From Amblyornis subalaris (taxonomy: Eukaryota > Chordata > Aves > Passeriformes > Ptilonorhynchidae), in assembly GCA_018881555.1 (NCBI GenBank), contig JACAXG010000110.1, positions 949,842 through 1,013,841 of the forward strand: DNA of 64,000 nt, written 5' to 3'. A program made the position numbers and the translations under genes. A model generated the notes under the pieces. It did no database searches. It saw nothing but the letters and a program-made list of their open reading frames with translations, and was not told where the DNA came from. How positions within the stretch are numbered: position 1 is the first letter of the stretch; each line of letters begins with the position of its first letter. Positions 24,770 to 43,352 of the stretch are shown here, piece by piece.

Positions 24770-25950
24770 GTTCTGCTCACTGTAGCAAGTCGCCGAGAGG
24801 CTCAGCTTCTTTTCTTAATAGTATATCTGGCATTTCAGGTGTTCATCGAAGGGATTTAACTGACCAAAGTTCTCCCTATCTCCGCAGTCTCTGCAAGGGC
24901 TCTCCACTCTCCACCCTGAAAACTGAGCTTCTGCAACGGACCCCTTTGAGCTCAATGCATTTTTACAGGTTTCTTGCACTCCATCTACCCACAGGAGCCC
25001 TCTCCTCTCCACTGAAGGGGTACCTCTGCTCTTCACCTATTTATCCCAGTCTTGCCCTCCCCCTCACTGAGATTTCCTCATCCCCTCATGCACCCCCCAG
25101 CTCCATCTCATGGCCCCACTCTCCCTTCCCACTCCCTGGCCCCTGTACTGCTTTCCAAGCCCAGCAGCCCAGCAGAGCTCCTACAGACCCAGTCGCTGGC
25201 CTTCCACTGCAACTCAAGCCCTCCTGCTCCCATGCCGGGCCTTCTACCTCTGGAGCTGCTATGGCTGCTCACTGTGGTGGCCCCTTCACCTCTCCAGGCG
25301 AGGAGGCAGCCATGGTGAGCCGGAGGTTGGGCACTGGTTGCTGCTTAGCCCAGACAAGCAGCGCTCCCCAGACCCAGCCTTTCCTGGAGTGAAGCCAAGC
25401 TGTGCCCAGCTCTCGGCATTCCCTTGGGTGCCAGCTGCTCTCAGAGGAGACCTGCCACAGCTCAGAGCTCAGCAGCTCTCTACACCAACATGAGCGACCA
25501 GGGCTTGCCCAGTCCAGCCAGCTGCCATGGCAGAATTGCACATTCCAGCATTCCAGCACCCATCCTGGCTGTGGCTCTGAGCTGCCACAAGCCACAGCCA
25601 AGCCCCAAAGAGGGCTGAGGGACACCCGCTGCTGTAGGCAGGCTGAGAGGAGACTGCTGGCCAACTCTCAAAGATGGTCTGGAAGCCCGTCCCCAGCATG
25701 TAAGCCAGGTGACAGGAAGGCCACATCCCACAGGAACCAATTTCATGTAGTGTTGGTCCAAGGCAACTGTGATATCTGAAGCCACATCCATCCACTGAGT
25801 CTTTCATTGTGTCTGCCCACACTGCAGATGAGCAGCCAGCAAGCCTTTGGCGCCAGAAACCTGTTTTGCTCATAATGGGGGAAGAAAGGTCACATGGCAG
25901 TTTTCCAGCTAGAGGAGAAAGGGAGTGAGGGAACACAGCTACAGCCATGA
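24770..25950. other. GC-rich, C-rich block of unknown origin
   Basis: About 1.2 kb that is plainly richer in G and C than everything around it, with C-rich runs on the plus strand around 25030-25320 and purine/pyrimidine mixed sequence to 25700. Several frames stay open for 100-210 codons on both strands, as expected where stop codons are rare, and none of the translations resembles a family I know. One plus-strand frame (24760-25392, 210 codons) has an internal Met in good Kozak context (GCCATGG, about 25309). I see no CR1, LTR ends or tandem structure. It could be a retrogene remnant, an unrecognised repeat, a noncoding RNA exon or a regulatory block. Confidence 0.5.
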
Positions 25951-28900
25951 AACCAAGGCCTCAAACCCATCATTCTTAACTTTTCTCTCATTAAAATTTG
26001 TGATCATCACAATTGCAAGAAGTGGGAAAAAAACAGCATAGCAAACTCACAAATCTGGGGGGGGATGGGGATGTTTTACAGAAAGATGCTTGTTTTAGTG
26101 CTGGAGACCTTTCCTGGATGGATTAGGATAAGAGAGTTAAAAAAAACCAAACCCTCCATGGAAATAGAATTCAGGTCATTCGTCTGTAGCTTTACAAATA
26201 CTTTACAGTGCAATGAGCAACCAATGCTGAGCCAGCTTCTTAAACCTCACTGAAAATCAAAATGGAATATTCTTCCCTTGCATTTTCTTTTTGGAGCTGG
26301 TACAAAATGCAGCTTAATTTTTCGTCCTCTTTTAATTACATAGGCTGTTCTGCACTTTATTTCACAAGGACTCTTAGCAACATACAGTTAATTGATACAT
26401 GTAATTATAGCCATCATTACCTCCCCTCCACTCTAGAAAACCAGTTACAAGCCCTATCCTTGACAAAATGCTTTTGGAGAATAATACATCTGAAGTCAAA
26501 TGTTATTGCTAATTGACAGGATAGTTTCAACAATGTAACCTTATCTTACGTAAATAAACTTCTAAGGAAACTTTGAGCCAGAAGGGCCAAATGAGATGTT
26601 TGAGATTCCTTTTTGCTGCAGAAGGTCTTGTTTTGATAGTGCATTTCAATAGCAAAGGCTACATATGAAAGAGAATCTGAGACCAAAAGAGAGGCTCAGT
26701 TCCTTCTGTTTGTATTCACTCCTAATTCAGTGTTTTGCATAACAAAACAAGGAAACACTATCTTGAGGGGGTCTTTAATTACTGCAGTAGATAAAATGTT
26801 AAATATTATCTTTACCTGGAATATTATTTGAAAAAAAATTAATGCATTTCTAGATTTTTTCTTGAAGTTTTTAGATTTTATATTTGTAAATGTATTATAT
26901 GTGTAAAAACACACTTCAATAAATAATTCAAAAGCCAGCCTAAAATTAGCATTTTTAACAAATAACTGTGTTAAGTTACAGATGTGAAAACTCTCAATAA
27001 CATTCACATTCAAATATCTGATCAAAGACAGCAGTACTGTACACCAAATATGAGATGCACAGATGTGTGAAGGCAGTGAGAAAGAGAAGCAGTCACCAGG
27101 GGGGAGGAGATGATGGAGGGAAGAGAAGTCCTTTACTGGTGTGCAGATCCTGAGGAGTGGAGTCTGGGAAATGAAAGAGTGTCCTGGAAATGGACAGCAA
27201 ACCGTTCAACTACACATTGTCACTCATGCACAAGGTCCTGCCCCTATTTCTGATCAGTCTTCAAAGATGTTAGAAGGCAGTGACCCTACTACATGCACTG
27301 CACTTCTGTAAAATTATTTGCTTTATAAAGCACAGCTGACCTCAGAGCAAATGTGACAATAATAGCTTAAAATGCATTCTCAGCTGAAGTTTGTCTCCTG
27401 AAATTCCAGTTAACTCTAGGCCTGTGTCTTTTCTTAGACATAAAACTGGAAAACATTCCCACATGTCCAGAACTGCTACCTCACAAATAATTTGCAAATG
27501 AAGTGTTACTTAGAAGCATTACTCAGCGTTGCTTCCAAGGGGAGGTAGATTCTACATAGAAGACTGATCTTCATTGCAAAAGATAAATCACATTGCAAGA
27601 TGAGTTTTCAAACAATGTGAGTGATAATTTTGTTATGTTATAAACATTGCAAGAGTGTGTACATTTGTGGACTTTGATGTCAAGGTGTGGTGGGGAGAAG
27701 AATAAACAAATATACTGATCTTGCTGCAGATGAAGAAATCCAATTTCCAAAATCCATGGTTTATCCCTTATCAGCCAGGCCAAATCTGATCTCTCTGTGT
27801 GGTCATAGCAACTGAAGCCTGAAGCACTTGCTGGCTGAGTCTTTACTTCGAGCTTCCAAAACACTTCCTTTTCTATCTCAAGCTGTGATCTGATAAATTT
27901 ATTCCAAACAGTATTACTAAAGAAGTGAGATTATTTATTTACTGATCTTGCTAGTCTTCTCTGAAAAGGCCTTCCTGTTTGCAGAAATTTCATGTTCCCA
28001 CTCTTAATACAGAAATACATACATCCTTTCCAGGACAGACTTCAATACTTTTCTGACTGGCAGCTATATGACCTCTGAATATAAACTGTGTCCTGTAGCC
28101 TGTCCAGCTCAATGAAAATGTCAGTCCTGTGCAGAAACAGAAGACAATAAATGATGTGTGGTGCTTAGGTGGTATGCCAGTTTAAGGGATGCAGTATCCT
28201 TAAATGTACACCACACCACATTTTGAGTGGCTTAGTTTCCTAAACTGGACATGAACTTCCACTTTAGCTGGGCCAAATGCATTGGGAAATTACCAATTCA
28301 CTAGTTCTGTAGTGAACCTTGTTCTGTGGCTGACTGAGCCCTTATAAATCTGTTTGGGATTCCATCCTGATTACTGCATGCAAATGCTCTTACACCATTC
28401 TGTCTAGGACAAAGATTGGAGGGACCACACAGAAGCAATCATCCATCCCTTCCACCTAATTGTTGTTTGTGGTGCAGGGAAGACAGCCAGGGTGTCACTT
28501 CTCGAAGAATGACAGCCTCAGCTTAGTAATGGCCTTCTACAGGAGTCTTAGATTGATGACTGTGAGCCAGATGAGGCTCACAGGACTCATCCAAAGTCCA
28601 TTCTAGTAAACCTCCACAGAAGAGGATCTAGAAGAGTCCTGATCTTAGTTCCCAGTAACAATAAAAAAAATAAAAAAGAAGTCAGGGAAATAACCAAAGC
28701 CTGTTCAGCATTCTACAGAGGATATTTAAAAGCGCTTCTCGTAGATCAGATAGCTTCAGGTAGAACAGGGAGTTTACCCAAGAAGGAACAGCTTTGGGAT
28801 ATAGCACGGGAAGTCAAGGAAAGGAAAAACCAGTATTTCAGGAAAAATGGTGCTCATTTCCTGAAGAAATACATTGAAAAACTGTAAGAGAGAATTTTAA

Positions 28901-31900
28901 CAGCAGGATTGGCACCAGAATTAAGTTCTGGTGAAAAAAAAATGCATTTTAAGAAGACTGGAGGGAATTTTTGTGTCAGGAATTCTACAGTCATCATTAT
29001 GTCAGGTTTAAGGTAGAGGGAGGAAAGGAGGGAGAAACACATCTGTTTCAGTGTTCTCAGTTTGTCATTATAATCCAACACACAACCACTCCAGGGGGAA
29101 AAAACAATACTACAAACTGAGCAATAATGGGAAACCTACCATTCTATAACTTGTGGTGTGAACTTATGGGAGGAAAGTCAACAGCTTCCCAAAGACAGAA
29201 AAAACTGTCATTAAACTATGTTATTTACTAAGACTACTCCATCTGTAACTTTTGATCTGAAGGGCAATAAAATTTTGTGATCAAGCACAGATAGAAATAC
29301 CCATATTTTTAAAACACGTTATTGGGTTTTGAATTGTCATTTGTAAATAGAATAACAAAGAAGAACCAAAATTAGTAAATACCTCGTCAATATATTTAAG
29401 GTTCTCTGTACTTTCTTTAACATCTTAAGAGTAGAGTGATTATTTTCATTAAAACAGAAACTAGATTTTAACTCAGAAACAAGAAATATTTCATAGGACT
29501 TGATCACAGATTTCCATAACAATTTATACTGTATCAGGTAAGAAAGTAAGCACCTCTCAGCAACAGTTACCTAAACACCATGTCTACTGAAATGACTTTC
29601 TTCTTTATATTTAAAAACATTATGGCTTCAGATAAACTTCAGATAAAATCTTAATGCAAGAAGGACATTTTATTGTTATTATTGACTGGCTGTTAACGAA
29701 ATAATTCCAAGAAGTACAGAATATTTTTGCTGCCATTAATTTCATTCTTGATCTACATTACTGCTTAGGCTAAAATATTATCTAATAATGTACATGACCA
29801 TATTCTTGACTTTTCCTTTTCCTTATTTCCTTATTTGCTTATATATGACAACCACTGCTGCTGCCAAGGACAGGATTCTAGCATAACATAGATGTTACTT
29901 GAAAAAAGACACCTTACATGTATTTTGATGCATTGGATGAAGCAAACATTAAGCATACAGAATTCTAGTAACTGTAAGTCAGGGAAGAGACAACTGTACC
30001 ATGGGTATCAATCTTAAAAGCTGCAGTTTTATTTTACTAAATTATCTATGTTAGAAACAAATCTGTGCCTGGTGTGGATTTCACTGCATCAAGTGTTACA
30101 ATATTTTTGTTTCCATTACAAGCAGGAGAATGCATGTAGAACAAGTGTTAAGAAACATGACAATAAATTAGAATATAATTTACAAAAGCAAAAATAATAA
30201 TAATAAAGTAACAGTGTACCACATTAATACTGAGTATAAAATAATAAGCAACTAATCACAATAATACAAAGGTAATTTCAGTCTGTATTATTAAGGATAT
30301 CTATGTGACATTCACTCCATTATAAAGTTCCTAACGAAATGGACTATTTTGGATGTATTAACCTGATGGGTAAATCTCTAGATTTTTCTTTCTGTTTTGA
30401 CCTTTATCAGCTCATAGTATTGCTCAGTGGAAGTACTGGCACCAGATTGGTTTCTGCATCTCGTAATCTACTATTTGATTGTAGGTCTGTCATATTTATA
30501 GCCTGCACAAAGACTCCTTTTGTCACTATTAAGGAATATAACACTATTTAGCTTAGATTATATAGATGGCTACAGTGTAGCAGCAGCAATGAACTGTGCT
30601 GTGGAAACCAATTACTTTTCTTTGAATTAGGTTTCATATTTCAGTCTTAGTCTGAAGTGTTGCTGAGTTTGTAAATCCATATACATTCTGTGTTTTGTTC
30701 CCTTTAACAATACAATTCAATGTTACTCCAGGGAGTTCTTTAAATTCCAACCTCAGTGCTGTTATGTTGCAGAGTAAACATCAGAATCCCTGGTGTTCTA
30801 GCACCAGTAAGAAAGCAAAATGTGTCTTTGGAAACACTCCTTACAATTTTAATGTCCTAAATGAGGTAAAAAAAAAGGTTTCTTTTCAATACAGAGAAAA
30901 CCCTTTTCTTATTAGCTGAAATGACACATTAGCTGATAAACAAAATCATGCCCTGGAGAAAACTGGACCCTGATACAAAGAGGCCTCTTGCTTAGGGAAT
31001 GCCGTAACAACCCCTTACCCTTTCATCATATTTCTGATCTTGCCAGGGCATGCTAGCACCAAGGTGTTTTGTCAAAAGGATATAGAAAGTCAATTCACTT
31101 AACAGAGAAGGACTACATACTGCCCTTAAACTCTATGTGCAACTCCCCAAAATTGGGATGTTTATATCTACCGGTGTCAGTTTTAACAGGAGTTGTTTAC
31201 ATGGTGATGAGAGCAACAGATAACAAGCATATGTGAATACATGCAAGCCAACTGAAAATTAATTCCACTGGTCACAAGCATACGGAAGTGGAAATACTGG
31301 CAAGAGGTAGCAGGTGACAGGAATATGATGGTTGTGAGTACAGACATTGGGCTACACAAAACCCCATGGACAGATTGTCAATACGTTGGGGGGATTTCAT
31401 AGTATGAGTCCTCTTAACAATATCTATTGTTCCATGTTAATTCACATTAGTAAATAGCGTGCAACATATTTGGTTTCTTATTGGTAAAATACATTGGTAC
31501 ACTTCAGTCTCATATCTTGAAATTATTTTTCACTGAAAAGATTACTTTTTTTAAAAAGTGCTATTTGAGTTAGAATTTGTAACACATTATTGTTCACATG
31601 ATTTTAACTGCATTACAACAAAGGAGTCAGTTGGATACAAAAGCACATTCATCAAGTACCTGTTGCAAAATGCAAGTGTTCAAGTACAATGTATTATTAT
31701 AAACAAGTACCTACTTCCTCATCTCCTTGTTGAGTCTGTTACTGAAAAGTGAAGGGGAAGAGGAGCATGACAACAAACTTTTTAATGTTATATTCCTGAT
31801 TGTGACTTGCCTAAGAAGTTTGGTTTCACATTTAAAAATGCAAAGTATTTGGTGAGTATTAAAAATATGGTAATATGAATAAGTGGAGCATGGCAGCAAA

Positions 31901-32099
31901 TAGTTAAGACACCTAGAGGCATGAGTTTGTTCCAGTCTCATGCTAAAAGCTGCCCCTTGTTTTAAATAGGTACCTGGCCATTTAGGTGAAAGTGGCCAGA
32001 ATTCACTACAGCCACCTCCTTTTCCAGTGTGCCTTACTCCTGATAGTACAACAGGCCTCTTGGCTCAAGCACACTTTTGACTTCTCATTTGAACAGAAC
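25951..32099. other. Intergenic sequence downstream of ADAMTS6
   Basis: AT-rich sequence between the GC-rich block and the presumed ADAMTS6 3' end. No exon or dated repeat recognised. Part of it (above about 30 kb) could still be 3' UTR if the gene uses a more distant poly(A) site. Confidence 0.5.
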
Positions 32100-33312
32100 C
32101 TAGATATCTCCATGAGTCATTTATTCTTTGGTTGTAATCCTTGCCCACTCAGATGTGGTCTCCTGAACAGAACATTCACATATTCTTTCTCATAAACAAT
32201 ACCTCTGCTACAATATCAAAGGAGGGAACATCTGGAATCCATTTTAACTTTCGGCTTTGCAAAGGATTGTTGCTATTACACAGTAGGCTTATCTTTTGCA
32301 TTCAAATTCCTCAGTTTTGGAGAATCAAAGCTAACATGTAAACCAGATCTAGAAGCCCACAAAGTTCTTCTTCTTTGTGGCTGGTGTTGTAAACAAAAGT
32401 GAGCTGGAGTCAAAGTGTAAGTTCTAAGCAACCTTTATGGTAGTAGTGAAGGAGCTGGCAATGCAGTCTTCACCACTGTTGGAATCTGCCTCCCCTATGA
32501 TAATGAAATATGCTCCCTTTCAGTGGAAATCTGTTTCACTTGTACAGTGGTAAGATGGCTATAAACCTGCAACACAGATTTCATTTTGTTTCATAGCACA
32601 CTTGTATTTCATGCACCACTGCAATAATTGTTGCACCTCTTAAAACTAAGTCCCTCATGGTTGTTCTATTTAGTATAGCTTTATATATGGCTCACAGCAG
32701 TGTTCAGGAAATATGGATTACTCCAAAGGGAATTAGGTGGAATGAAGGAAAAATACTTCTTTTTCTAAAAAAATTCTGCTCCTTAAATAACATTTCCAAG
32801 CTCATTTTATAATTTAAATTGTGGTGCTATGTCAAGAGATAAAATAGTTAACATTTTTAAGCTATGACTTAACATTTTTTTGATTCTTCTTTACTTCCAT
32901 AGTAGACCAACTCATAAGAACTACATTTTAAACAGTTTTAAATAGAAATGGATTCAGTGTCATTGCTAAGTCCATAATAAAAATTATTTTAATGGTCCAA
33001 GGATGTAAACAGACTATTGGATTTAGTCAAAAGAACACAAATGTTCCACAGTAAGCTATTCTATATGTGTTGTGTGTATCTTTTAAATTTGGCATCCCCT
33101 CATACTGTGTCCAGCACTTTGGATTAATAAATCCCACTTCACAGAAGTTAAAATAATATTGAAATCCTGTCAGCTGGGGCTGACCAGTGGTTATGTTTTC
33201 CACAGGGTAATGCATTTGCAAGGACGTCAATCTCATTCCGCTGTGTGGCTCTCTTCGATGGACACTCTTCCACAATGATAGTAATAAGGCACATTCTTGT
33301 GCTTTCTGTGGG
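32100..33312 (-). other. ADAMTS6: ADAMTS6 3' UTR (end uncertain)
   Basis: Sequence directly after the ADAMTS6 stop codon, read downward on the minus strand. No coding signal continues: the open frames in it are short and unrelated to any family I know. The lower limit is a guess based on the first AATAAA on this strand (32125-32120, about 1.2 kb past the stop). An ATTAAA variant at 32993-32988, about 320 bases past the stop, would give a short form but has no clear GT-rich stretch after it. A longer 3' UTR ending below 32100 cannot be excluded. Confidence 0.5.
32120..32125 (-). terminator. Candidate poly(A) signal AATAAA for ADAMTS6
   Basis: AATAAA on the minus strand (TTTATT on the plus strand), the first exact hexamer I found below the ADAMTS6 stop. 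About 40-60 bases further along the minus strand is a TGTGCTTG-like GT-containing stretch that could act as the downstream element. Chance occurrence is quite possible in AT-rich DNA. Confidence 0.35.
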
Positions 33313-39399
<6,087 letters not shown>

Positions 39400-40543
39400 C
39401 TAAAAAATAAGAAAGATTTGAAAAATTTAAAACCCTGGATCTAATTTTTAAATATAAAATAAAGCAACAGGAAGCAGCCAGGAACACTTCACATGCACAA
39501 TTTTTAAAACGACAGGCATCTGAAGATGTTTGATTAATACAGAAAAGAATTTTCATAAAATACTTTAGAATTTTTTGACAATATATGTGAGTACTTGTCT
39601 TTCAAAGAAAAGAAAATGCAATGGAATGCTGACTCCCTGAACAGTTCAGATTTGAGGTATAAGGATATAATTTACACAATTTCATATATCATTCTGACAC
39701 TTTAGAATAACAGAAAACAAAGAGAACAAGAATTCAAATCTGCCAGAGGACTTTTTTTAAGGAAAAAGTAAACACCTTTCAAACAAAAATACTTTGCTGC
39801 TTAAAAACATTTTTAGTTTCTGTAACTAAATAGTTGTGATTTTAGTACAATATTAGTTAAAGATAAGTGCAGATCCGAACAACTACCATAAAAGAAAAGC
39901 CAACTAGACTGCAATACCACAAATGATTTTCCACGCTTAGTTAAACTAAAGTGTTTTATTTTCATTAGTGGCAAGTTACTCAGCAAACAGAAAATTAATC
40001 ACTCATTTATTATTCTAAAAACAGGACATTGATCACAACTGAGATGCGAAAACATAAAGAAAGAAGGAAAACTTGGTAAAGTATATTTAGAAGCTCTGAA
40101 TAATGGTAGCACTATTCAGCCTGTCCTGGAACAATTTAGCTCCCTGTATGGTAATTCAATATATCTTATGTAAAATTATATTGATCTCAAAGTGGGCTTT
40201 TTTCAGAAAGAGATATATATATAGACATGTTACTACCATAGGAATTGCCTTTATTCTTCCACCATGTTTCTCAAGGAAGTTAAATGTGTTTTAAAAATAC
40301 TAAACCCTGCAACTTTGTTGTATCTCAAAATACTCTTCCAGAAAGAAAAATGTGGTAAGGATTATTTCATTTTTTTAAAAATCCATGCAGAAACTCATCC
40401 AGCTGAAACTAGATTGCTCTCAGACAACATCCTAAAGAATCACATTTCGATCTGCCACAAATGGGGAGAGAGTTTTTGTTTCCCTCAGTCATGGGAACCA
40501 GCTCTTAACTATCTCCAGCAACATCTTATTCCAAAAGAGGCTA

Positions 40544-40801
<258 letters not shown>

Positions 40802-42756
40802 TCAGCAAAAAGCCAATAAAACTGTCAGAAATATTATCTGCAAAGCAGGACAATATATTTATGATCTTAGAATTCTACTATAAACACAATACAATAATAA
40901 TTTTAAAATGTTTCGAAACATAAACAAGCTGACTGAGGATTGTTTTATTAAGTATAGGCTTTTCTAAGTTTCAGATTTCCTTTGCTATTTATATTTAGGC
41001 TGCAGTGTTACTATTTATGTAAGGTTTAAGAAAAACACTGCTGCAAAGTGGAAAGGTCTGCCACGTGTAACACTACTAAGAAACAAATTTGAGTGTTTCA
41101 GTAATTAAAAGTAAGATTTTTGTGTTCTTAATATCACCTTAATACAGTCTTTATCCACTTCACTTACAGACAATGAACACATTTTTCCTCAATACACATA
41201 AGGGAAGATAAATGCTTTACTTCATAAAAAGCAGATTATTCAGATACATAAAAATATTGTACCCTCTCCTACAATTCATGCTTTCCTCTTTAAATTTTAA
41301 CTTTGATTTCACAGTTCTTCTTTTCCCTCCTTTTATCACTCTTGTGCTATTTGACAGCAAGCAGACAATAAAACATTAATTTGAAAAGAAGCAGGCCTGA
41401 TGATCTCCATTTTTCCTGATCTTCCTTCATATTGGTGCCGCTGCCATTCTCTTTCCTTTTTGCTACTAACCATTAACTGTCATGTACAGTAGCACTACTG
41501 CGGAATGGGGAGGAGACAAGTGCCAACAAAATTAAAATGCAAGACCTTTCCCAAACCAGTCCCTCTTCAACAGGAGATAATGCAAGCACAGTTTTAGAAT
41601 TCTCTATTGGCATGTTAACCTTTATCCCATAAGCATGTCTGTAGTATTTGGACCAGAATCAGTTTCCGATAGCATAAATCTTACATGCAGATTATGCTAA
41701 CCCTTTCAAGACTGGAACTGCCTTTAACATGTACAGACAAAACATTATCTGGGAAACAGTATTATGTGGAGAAATATTCAAGAGGTCACATACCCAAGGC
41801 TTTCCACACATACAAAACAACTCAGTATATCACTGGGGAAAAAAGAAATACCCCTAAGAATAATTTTCAAAAAAATTACTTGAGTGATGCAAACTTTACT
41901 GTTGTATGCCTAATCCTGAAGCATTTTTGAGTAACTTGTAGAAATTTTAAAACAGTTCCACCATATTATGTAAGGATATACACTTTGAATATGTAAAACT
42001 TTATATTTATATCTACATATACCTCAAAACAAGAAGAAAAACTCCAGAGGGAGGCACCAAAATTAGTCCATATAGAATTAGCAGGTTTATCCCAAATCTT
42101 ATCTCCACTTAGATTTGGGATCTTGAACTGGGCTGCAAAAAGATGGGTCTTGCCTTTGGAGTTTATAATCCACAATGCAAAACAGATATATAATCACTTT
42201 CCTTAAAACATAGTATTTTCTTTCCTATCCTAGTCTATCTTCTTCTACCATGGTACAGCCTCCTTATCTACAGTAGTTCAGTGTTCAGAATTCTGATACA
42301 GAGTAAACAGGTTCAAATGTCCTCATACCGAAGGGACTTCAACACCAAATCTTGTGTATACTAAGCACCTGCCTAGTAGAAAATTCAATGAAGGAGGGAA
42401 GTAAGAGAAGAAGGATTTCTGGCAGAACTACACAAATAATACTAATGACAAATAGAGACCAAAAAAAACCGAATATGTGAGGTCTTCAGTGTCATGATCA
42501 TGACTCATCAGTTCTGGTCCAAATTCCAAGGAATGTTTTGTGGTTTTTGTCCCACATGTATTTCATGCAAAATGCATGACTTTTAAGTAGGAAGTAGAAG
42601 CATGTCCCCCTCCCTAGCTGAGTGCTTAGAAATCACATCAGTCTGTCAAAACAAACTGAAATGTGACAAGGTTGAAAGGACTTTGTCAAAAATACCAAAA
42701 GCCAACGTGCCTGTGAGGTTTCACAATCTCCAGAGTATGTTAGCAAAGAAGCAAGT

Positions 42757-42794
42757 CTTTGAGTTTAGGAGCAACCTTTGAGTTTAGGAGCTCC
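42757..42794. repeat. 19-bp tandem duplication
   Basis: CTTTGAGTTTAGGAGCAAC followed directly by CTTTGAGTTTAGGAGCTCC. The first 16 bases of both units are identical. Located in an ADAMTS6 intron, with no sign of function. Confidence 0.9.
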
Positions 42795-43288
42795 CACCTT
42801 CTAGTACTGCTTGAAGACACAGCCTTTAATCCATGTCTGAGATGCCATCTGAGAAAGATCTTTCAGCTACTGTTATCAGAAGAAAACAACATGCCTATAC
42901 TCCCCTTTTTGGAATTACAGCAAAAATTCTACTAAGATGGACTATACCTGGTCCCCTGAAACGAAAGCGAAACAAGCAAATAGGTTGCCTACAATAATAC
43001 TGAATCACTAAACACAAAAAGCGTAAGTAAAATTTAACAAAAAAATTGTATGTTTCCAAAGTAAATGCTAAACGAAATACCCAGACAAATCAAAGGAGGT
43101 AAAATTATCTTCTATTCTAAATGCCTCTAGAATTCCTGATTCCCCCTGTTGAAGTCATTAATGCAAATTAAGTGTGCTTGTCCGATAAGGTTCTTCTCAA
43201 GAAACTCTTAGAATATTTTTTCTGCCTTTTTTATAATTATTGAGAAAAATATTTAAAAAGTAATTTACAGTGGGTAGATTAATGCTGT

Positions 43289-43352
43289 CAAAGCTCAACT
43301 ATCCCAAAGTTGAGCTATTCCAAAGCTCAACTATTCCAAAGCTCAGCTTTTC
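43289..43352. repeat. 16-bp tandem array, one unit with inverted core
   Basis: Four units of 16 bases: CAAAGCTCAACTATCC, CAAAGTTGAGCTATTC, CAAAGCTCAACTATTC, CAAAGCTCAGCTTTTC. In unit 2 the core GCTCAACT is replaced by its reverse complement, which also makes a perfect 9-bp inverted repeat with unit 1 (43292-43300 and 43308-43316, 7-base loop). It lies in the 4.6 kb ADAMTS6 intron. Confidence 0.9.

Noticed and set aside
24760..25392. 210-codon plus-strand frame, the longest but one here.
   Set aside because: Overlapping long frames on both strands in this GC-rich block show it is mainly a composition effect. There is no domain, so I list the block but not a gene.
28440..28870. Segment with a Lys/Arg-rich translation that faintly recalls a LINE linker.
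   Set aside because: The similarity is limited to charged residues and a few spaced positions; nothing aligns at the nucleotide level.
33027..33275. 82-codon minus-strand frame beginning with Met in ADAMTS6 3' UTR.
   Set aside because: It overlaps the 3' UTR and has no recognisable motif. The real ADAMTS6 frame ends at 33313 in a different phase.
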